Shown one piece after another: positions 1 through 4,791 of a stretch of 7,484 nt of DNA. The notes beneath the pieces are model-generated. The model did not search any database. It saw only the letters and a list, made by a program, of their open reading frames with translations, and was not told the origin of the DNA. The stretch comes from UPXZ01 sp964634605. GTDB lineage: Bacteria; Bacteroidota; Bacteroidia; Bacteroidales; Paludibacteraceae. Numbering within the stretch: the first letter of the stretch is position 1; the number at the start of each line of letters is the position of its first letter. The position numbers and the translations under genes are program-made. The stretch covers positions 1-7,484 of the forward strand of contig CAZWLJ010000074.1 in the NCBI GenBank assembly GCA_964634605.1, read 5' to 3'.

Positions 1-45
1 ATCTTCGGGGTGGGCTGCATAACGCAGTTCGTAGTTGGTTTTCAT
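1..45 (-). CDS. kduI: 5-dehydro-4-deoxy-D-glucuronate isomerase (KduI), N-terminal fragment cut by the window edge
   Basis: Only the first 15 codons are present; the gene continues past the left edge. The minus strand reads MKTNYELRYAAHPED, which I recognise as the typical N-terminus of Bacteroidota KduI. From family knowledge, KduI is a cytoplasmic cupin-type metalloenzyme that isomerises 4-deoxy-L-threo-5-hexosulose uronate to 3-deoxy-D-glycero-2,5-hexodiulosonate, which KduD then reduces to KDG. That substrate is what forms when unsaturated glucuronic acid released by GH88 opens spontaneously, so the gene fits its neighbours well. I chose the ATG at 43-45. A second in-frame ATG at 49-51 would add Met-Ile, but family members begin at MKTNYE. 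The upstream sequence is very AT-rich without a Shine-Dalgarno, as is usual in this phylum. The identification rests on 15 residues only, but these are distinctive. Confidence 0.82.
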   Translation of the reverse strand, partial: MKTNYELRYAAHPED

Positions 46-86
46 AATCATATATATTTTACTTTTTCATTTATTTGATTCTCAGA

Positions 87-121
87 CAGGAGGATAAACC
101 TGTATTATGGAAATCCGCCTG
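87..121 (-). promoter_or_regulatory. Imperfect hairpin in the presumed kduI leader
   Basis: On the plus strand CAGG-A-GGAT (87-95) is complementary to ATCC-G-CCTG (113-121), apart from one mismatched position. This gives a 9-bp interrupted stem around a 17-base loop. It lies 42 bp upstream of the kduI ATG, so it would be in the 5' leader if transcription starts further right. There is no T-run on either side, so it is not an intrinsic terminator. It may be an operator or leader structure, or chance. Confidence 0.25.
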
Positions 122-167
122 ATAAACGGTAAACAAGAAAAATACAGTGCAATTATTGATTGAATAT

Positions 168-182
168 GAGCGATAACAGCTC
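168..182. repeat. Short inverted repeat GAGC/GCTC
   Basis: A 4-bp inverted repeat, GAGC (168-171) and GCTC (179-182), encloses a 7-base loop. It is short enough to be chance. I list it because it sits in the same gap as the other dyads upstream of kduI. Confidence 0.15.
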
Positions 183-199
183 TTAAAATCATACTATCC

Positions 200-211
200 G
201 TGCACGTACAC
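200..211. promoter_or_regulatory. Near-palindrome GTGCACGTACAC, possible operator
   Basis: Ten of the twelve bases obey dyad symmetry, with one mismatched pair at positions 4 and 9. The site is about 155 bp upstream of the kduI start and about 220 bp downstream of the PL8 stop codon, and is more GC-rich than its surroundings. Its form suits a dimeric regulator, but no regulator is encoded in the window and I do not recognise the motif. Function is inferred only from symmetry and position. Confidence 0.2.
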
Positions 212-224
212 AATATTTTCACTT

Positions 225-247
225 AAAAAAACGAATGATTAATTCGT
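225..247 (-). terminator. Candidate weak intrinsic terminator of the lyase operon
   Basis: Read on the minus strand, a perfect 6-bp stem (ACGAAT at 247-242 paired with ATTCGT at 236-231) with a 5-base loop is followed at once by six T residues (230-225). That is the layout of a rho-independent terminator for transcripts arriving from the PL8 gene, whose stop codon lies 183 bp upstream. The stem has only two GC pairs, so termination may be inefficient and read-through into kduI is plausible. Confidence 0.4.
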
Positions 248-368
248 CAAAACGTGCTCTCTTCAATTTCAATTTTCACAAAAGTAGGAAAAATTATTTA
301 CATCAAGAAACACGATCTGACCTTTTTAATTCTTTTTATCAATACAAGCAAAGCCAGTCAATGTATTC

Positions 369-396
369 GTATAATGAATCCCGCGATGAATTATAC
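369..396 (-). repeat. Symmetrical hairpin just after the PL8 stop codon
   Basis: GTATAAT (369-375) and ATTATAC (390-396) form a perfect 7-bp stem. Inside it lies a symmetrical 2x2 internal loop (GA opposite GA on the plus strand), then a 3-bp ATC/GAT stem and a CCGC tetraloop. It starts 33 bp beyond the PL8 stop codon. No T-run follows on the minus strand, so it looks more like a 3'-end stabilising or processing structure than a self-sufficient terminator. On the minus-strand RNA the internal loop would be UC/UC. Confidence 0.35.
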
Positions 397-412
397 TTTA
401 AACTGTCTGACT

Positions 413-425
413 ACAGAACCTCTGT
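413..425 (-). repeat. Small hairpin ACAGA-ACC-TCTGT beside the PL8 stop codon
   Basis: A perfect 5-bp stem with a 3-base loop begins 4 bp beyond the stop codon. No T-run follows. With the 369-396 hairpin it makes a structured 3' end for the PL8 message. It could easily be chance. Confidence 0.2.
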
Positions 426-429
426 CCTG

Positions 430-3400
430 TTATTTTATCAGTTGAAATTCTCTTGGCATCCCATGCTGACAGGTAACCTCAATAATTGTTTCACTGGTGC
501 TGCTGCTCACTAATTTTACAAATTCATTCGGCACAGAAATCCGCCATTTTCCTCTTAATTTCAACTGTACTTCAGATTTCCCCGATTCATTTTCTATCCA
601 TTTCCGGGAATAAACACTTCGTTCCATGCGCATCCCGTCTTTATTGTACACTTCATCGGACGGACCTTCGTAAAATCGCAAATCGGGGTCACATACGCTT
701 AAATTGATCTTATCATTTCCCAATTCCTCACTCATGAGCAGGCAGGGTAAATTTGTTTCGGCAACAAGTGCAGTCATATTATCGATTTTCCCTGCTTCAA
801 AAAACACATAACCTGTAGTTTTCGTTCCGGTATCAAATACGATGTGTGCCATTGAATCCTGCTGAAGTACCGAATAAACTGGGAGTTTTGAATCCAATGC
901 AGTTTTTAAATCTTTTTGGACCGGTTGTACGAGAATCATATACTCATATTTCCCGTTTTTTGGGTTACCACCGTGATTGATAATAGCTTTAGCAAAATCA
1001 TTCTGAGTAGGTTGGTCAGTTTCTTCATGGAGTGAGTGCTGAGTCATCCTGGTGAAATCAACATTACCCTGTTTAACAAAGAAGTAATTGTTCAGCCCAT
1101 CAGAAAGCACATTTTCGCCTTTCACTGTTTTTCGATAAGGGAAATCGGAGATTTCACTTCCATTCAGATAACAGGGTTGTTTTTGATTGGGCAGATACAC
1201 CTGAAACAGAGTCGTGTGAACTTCGTAGGGCAATGCCGACTGTACGTTTGTACCAAGAGCTACGACACGGTTTTCGAAAAAGAAAACGGATTTCCGGGCT
1301 CTGAATGAACCGTTGTATTTGTCGTGCTCGTGCAGTTTCATTCCGAAAGCACCGTTTTTGTTCCGGATGGATATTCCACCTGCAAAGGCTTCGTCGGACA
1401 CGAGCATTTCTTCCCATCCTGAAAAGTCGTCCACATTACGGATTCGGGCTCTCAAATCGGCAACAGGCACATTCGTTGCCGTAGTTCCCGGGAAATGGTT
1501 CCAGTCCCATCCTTCCTGTTTGAAGCCTGATCCTTCACTGGAAACAGGATTCCCCGTGGCTAATATCTGAACAGATCCGTATCCGAGATATCGTCCATAC
1601 ATATTTTCTCCCCGGTAGGTTTCGCTACCCCATAAGTAGCGACTAAATCCTTTTACGGTAACCATCCAGTCTTTTCTGCGTTGTACGTTGAGAGTAGAGT
1701 AGTTGTACGTCCAGTTACCTGATGGCGATTTCTCAGCCACAAACCCTTCCTTTTCGAGATTCAGTGCACGGGTTGTTTTCTTTGAAAGGAGGCGAAGATA
1801 AGCTTCAGCCATTTCTTTGTCAACAGGTTTTGAACCATCGGGAGTACCCGCGAGTGCCAGAAGTCCGTACTGTTCCGGATTTAAGCGGCCTTTCCCATCC
1901 GGATGCCTTCCTGAAAGTGCAAGCGGCCAGTTTTGCAGGTTACAGTATGTTCTCAACGCCAGTAAAGCCGTTTTCAAGTGTTGGTGTCCTTCGGAAGAGA
2001 TTTTAAAATCGGTTCCCTGAAGTAAATATACAGCTTCTACTGCTCCACCCAAACCTCCAACAGCATAGGCAGGATAATTATTGCGATGGTGAAACATAGT
2101 GCCGTCAATTTTAAATGTTCCGGCTGTTCCATCCACATAGGCATACCCGTTATCAATCCAACGGGCAAATGCTTTCATATACCGTACTTTTTCCGGACTG
2201 TTTTCCATCATCAATATGCTTGACAACCGGGCAATGGCATAGGTATTGAAAGCATCCACATCAATTCCTTTGACAACCGGTGCTGTTTTCACTTCACCTG
2301 TTCCGGCAAACCACTCCATGGCATGCTGGGTCGTTACTTTCAGACCGCTTTGACGTAAAGGAGATTCCATCAGATACATGGCGATATAATAGTCGCGCAT
2401 ACTGTATCCCGAGTGGTGTAAAGTTCCCATTGCACTTCCGGCCAGAAATCCCTGGTCCATCAAATGGCGGGTAAGCAAAATGAAAAGTGCAGCATACAGT
2501 TCCTTGTCTGCCTGAACGGTGGTTTTATTGTAGCTTACCGCTAAATCAAGCAGTAAACTATTTAAGTTACTCACTCCCATCGGGTTGTCGTAAAGAATGT
2601 TGTATCGCTCAGCCCCCAGCATTTCATACGTTTCTCCGTAACGTTCAAAGAAAACCGGAATTCCTTTTATTGTTCCGTCAGAATTCATGCTGATATTATA
2701 CTCCGCTACTCTATTCTTGAGTTCAGCAACCGGAGTAACTTTTTTACCAAGCATCAACAGGTCTGTCAAACGCAGCTGAATCTTTTCGACACTTAAAAGT
2801 TCTGATGGAGATATATTTTTATTCAATGGTAAATCAAAATCCTTATTCCATGATTTCAGCAGAATTAACCAGTGATTAGTGGTTTTAGGATTTACGTAAG
2901 GTGCCTGAAAATCGGCTGTGGCCTGACGAGCATCCTGTAATGAAGACAATATGATATGATCCAGATACAATGTTCCATTCATTGTGTTTGGAGCTGTAAA
3001 CCTCACTTCGTCCATTCCTTCAACCGCTTTTCCCTGCATTTCACGGTCGAAAGCAATCCATGCGCCCCTCCAGCCCTGAAATTCCAATCCATACTCAAAA
3101 AAACATTGAACTTTCCTGTTTTTTAAAAATTCAACACGCATTTTCTCTCCCTTAATCGGTGCTGAAGAATACAACCAGAATACAAACGTAGAAATGTATG
3201 GATCAGAACCTGTCTTATTTGGACGATAAGGTATGGAATCCCTAATACTCCATTGTGCACCCGGAAAGTTCCAATCCCACTTCAAACTGCTTTTCAAATG
3301 TTTGTAATGATCAGAACTAAGGGTAAACGAAGAATTTTTGTCTGCCCGGATAAACGCGGGCGGTTCTTCGAATGAAAGAATCCCCGGATTTGTAAACTCC

Positions 3401-3474
3401 TCCACTTCAAGGGCTGATAATGAAGATGAAGCCGTCAAAACGAACAAAGCAAATATTGAAAAATATTTTCTCAT
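430..3474 (-). CDS. Chondroitinase ABC-type polysaccharide lyase, family PL8
   Basis: This protein of 1014 residues has the full architecture of chondroitin sulfate ABC lyases: signal peptide (about 1-21, SLSA before the likely cut, no lipobox Cys), N-terminal beta-sandwich domain (about 25-180), alpha-helical toroid catalytic domain (about 225-600), central beta-sandwich (about 600-870) and PL8 C-terminal domain (about 890-1010). Family knowledge: it cleaves chondroitin or dermatan sulfate, and often hyaluronan, by beta-elimination. By comparison with remembered Proteus vulgaris ABC lyase I, the catalytic set maps to His463, Tyr470 (seven apart, as in Proteus 501/508), Arg523 in SGRHP, and Glu618 in WGSE. 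The His353-His354 pair matches the second cluster linked to dermatan cleavage. The GWDWNHFPGTTA motif (655-666) is typical. The ATG is fixed by the signal peptide. The gene lies 62 bp behind GH88 and appears cotranscribed. It has no T9SS tail, so a periplasmic location is inferred. Confidence 0.93.
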   Translation of the reverse strand: MRKYFSIFALFVLTASSSLSALEVEEFTNPGILSFEEPPAFIRADKNSSFTLSSDHYKHLKSSLKWDWNFPGAQWSIRDSIPYRPNKTGSDPYISTFVFWLYSSAPIKGEKMRVEFLKNRKVQCFFEYGLEFQGWRGAWIAFDREMQGKAVEGMDEVRFTAPNTMNGTLYLDHIILSSLQDARQATADFQAPYVNPKTTNHWLILLKSWNKDFDLPLNKNISPSELLSVEKIQLRLTDLLMLGKKVTPVAELKNRVAEYNISMNSDGTIKGIPVFFERYGETYEMLGAERYNILYDNPMGVSNLNSLLLDLAVSYNKTTVQADKELYAALFILLTRHLMDQGFLAGSAMGTLHHSGYSMRDYYIAMYLMESPLRQSGLKVTTQHAMEWFAGTGEVKTAPVVKGIDVDAFNTYAIARLSSILMMENSPEKVRYMKAFARWIDNGYAYVDGTAGTFKIDGTMFHHRNNYPAYAVGGLGGAVEAVYLLQGTDFKISSEGHQHLKTALLALRTYCNLQNWPLALSGRHPDGKGRLNPEQYGLLALAGTPDGSKPVDKEMAEAYLRLLSKKTTRALNLEKEGFVAEKSPSGNWTYNYSTLNVQRRKDWMVTVKGFSRYLWGSETYRGENMYGRYLGYGSVQILATGNPVSSEGSGFKQEGWDWNHFPGTTATNVPVADLRARIRNVDDFSGWEEMLVSDEAFAGGISIRNKNGAFGMKLHEHDKYNGSFRARKSVFFFENRVVALGTNVQSALPYEVHTTLFQVYLPNQKQPCYLNGSEISDFPYRKTVKGENVLSDGLNNYFFVKQGNVDFTRMTQHSLHEETDQPTQNDFAKAIINHGGNPKNGKYEYMILVQPVQKDLKTALDSKLPVYSVLQQDSMAHIVFDTGTKTTGYVFFEAGKIDNMTALVAETNLPCLLMSEELGNDKINLSVCDPDLRFYEGPSDEVYNKDGMRMERSVYSRKWIENESGKSEVQLKLRGKWRISVPNEFVKLVSSSTSETIIEVTCQHGMPREFQLIK

Positions 3475-3536
3475 GAATACAAAAAAATTAATTGAGAATA
3501 AACCAAAAAAAGATATTTCAAAAGCAGTTTTGCGGT

Positions 3537-4748
3537 TTATTTCTTTTCAGTATTCAACTTTCTGGTTAACGCTTCAAGGTAGTAATAATCGGCATAGTTA
3601 AGAGGGACGTCGATTTCGTGACCATGAGGAATGCTGCCGGTAGAGTGCATCAGCACAAAATTTCCATTGGTACCCACTAATGCGAGATATGAAGGACTGC
3701 TCAATGATGTCATAATTTTGTCAGCAGTTACCTTATATTCAGGATGCCCATAAGCGGACGCTTCGTAAAGCGCTGAAGCAATAATGGCAGCAGCTGATGC
3801 ATCGCGTGGTTCATTCGGAATATTTGGTGCATCAAAATCCCAATAAGGAACTAAATCAGCAGGTAAATTCTTATGATTAAATACAAAATTATACACGTTG
3901 TTAACTAAATCCATATATTTTTGATCTTTCGTGTATCGATAGCAAACAGTAAATCCGTAGATTGCCCAGGCCTGCCCGCGTGCCCAGGCCGATTCGTTTG
4001 AGTAACCCTGTGCCGTATGTTTGTTTCTTACGTGTCCATCAGAGTTTTTTGCATAGTCAATTACATGGTAACTGCTCCAATCCGGACGAAAATGGTTGGC
4101 TAAAGTAACATCGGCATGTGATACTGCCATTTTGTGGAAAGCGCTGTCACCAGAATATTTTGTTGCCTCAAACAGCATTTCCAGATTCATCATGTTGTCA
4201 ATGATAACGGGACATTCCCATCCTCTGGTTCCTTGCCAGCCGCGATCTTCATCCCACGACTGGATAACTCCCGGAACAGGACGGAAGCGGGTTCCTAACG
4301 ATTTTGCCGCTTCTATGATTACATCCTTGTAGGCTTCGTTGCTGGTTAACCTAAGGGCATTGCCGTAACTGCAATATATCATAAATCCTACATCGTGGTG
4401 CCACTTGAGGTATTTTATACTATCCAGCGTATCAGTGTATTTTATGCCATAATCCAACCATTTTTTATCTTTGGTAAGATCATACATGTAAAACATGGTA
4501 CCAGGGAAAAAACCGCTTGTCCAATCATCAGCCGGAACATATTGAACTATTCCGTCCACCACTGTCCGCGGATTAATAAATCTGCCTGAATCTTCGATTA
4601 CCTTTACCTGATACCCGATTTGCTGTTTGGCAACTTCGATTGCGTTTTTTGTATAATCCCCGGAGGTGGCTGAAGTTTCATTTTTAATATTGCATCCGAT
4701 TAGCACGAATATCGTGAAGGCTAAAATTATTGAAAATTGTTTTTTCAT
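3537..4748 (-). CDS. Unsaturated glucuronyl hydrolase, GH88 family, lipoprotein
   Basis: This protein of 403 residues, normal for the family, removes the 4,5-unsaturated uronic acid from the non-reducing end of lyase-generated oligosaccharides. GH88 enzymes act by hydrating the double bond, after which the residue rearranges and is lost. The fold is an (alpha/alpha)6 barrel. By comparison with Bacillus sp. GL1 UGL, the two catalytic aspartates (88 and 149 there) map to Asp119 in KWHHDVGF and Asp184 in VIIDNMMNLE. WARGQAW (255-261) supplies the substrate-site Arg257 and Trp261. The N-terminus is a lipoprotein signal with lipobox LIGC and Cys19, which also fixes the ATG. No acidic surface-export signal follows the Cys (NIKNETS), so an anchored periplasmic location is inferred. 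The gene sits 43 bp after one PL8 gene and 62 bp before another, which points to chondroitin- or hyaluronan-type disaccharides as substrate. Confidence 0.93.
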   Translation of the reverse strand: MKKQFSIILAFTIFVLIGCNIKNETSATSGDYTKNAIEVAKQQIGYQVKVIEDSGRFINPRTVVDGIVQYVPADDWTSGFFPGTMFYMYDLTKDKKWLDYGIKYTDTLDSIKYLKWHHDVGFMIYCSYGNALRLTSNEAYKDVIIEAAKSLGTRFRPVPGVIQSWDEDRGWQGTRGWECPVIIDNMMNLEMLFEATKYSGDSAFHKMAVSHADVTLANHFRPDWSSYHVIDYAKNSDGHVRNKHTAQGYSNESAWARGQAWAIYGFTVCYRYTKDQKYMDLVNNVYNFVFNHKNLPADLVPYWDFDAPNIPNEPRDASAAAIIASALYEASAYGHPEYKVTADKIMTSLSSPSYLALVGTNGNFVLMHSTGSIPHGHEIDVPLNYADYYYLEALTRKLNTEKK

Positions 4749-4791
4749 GATCTGTAATGAATTTATAAGTTTAATTCTGCTGTATGCTATA

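Larger units (their letters stand above)
46..429. other. 384-bp non-coding gap between the PL8 gene and kduI
   Basis: I find no credible gene here. The stretch is AT-rich and holds several short inverted repeats, listed separately: 87-121, 168-182, 200-211, 231-247, 369-396 and 413-425. It is the only gap in the window long enough for a transcription boundary, because the other two intergenic spaces are 43 and 62 bp. It therefore probably contains the 3' end of the lyase operon transcript and the leader or promoter of kduI. I looked for the Bacteroidota -7 consensus TAnnTTTG on the minus strand upstream of kduI and found only a near match (TATTTTTC at 137-144) without a convincing -33 TTG partner. 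Confidence 0.6.

Noticed and set aside
137..144. TATTTTTC on the minus strand as a Bacteroidota -7 promoter element for kduI
   Set aside because: It differs from TAnnTTTG at one position and has no TTG at the expected -33 spacing; such matches are common in AT-rich DNA.
168..178. Resemblance of GAGCGATAACA to part of the lac operator
   Set aside because: It lacks one G of the lac sequence and the matching half-site, and no LacI-type regulator is in the window.
235..513. Plus-strand open frame of 92 codons overlapping the end of the PL8 gene
   Set aside because: It runs antisense into the conserved PL8 C-terminus, shows no recognisable domain, and its first part lies over the terminator-like dyad. 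Most likely a chance frame.
1154..1417. Minus-strand frame of 87 codons within the 1014-residue PL8 gene
   Set aside because: It overlaps the real gene in another frame, is Arg-rich and lacks any domain. A shadow of the lyase codons.
3475..3536. CAAAA/TTTTG mini-hairpin and T-run between GH88 and the downstream PL8 as a terminator
   Set aside because: The stem is only 5 bp with one GC pair, and the T-run is separated from it by several bases. The 62-bp gap and shared pathway favour cotranscription.
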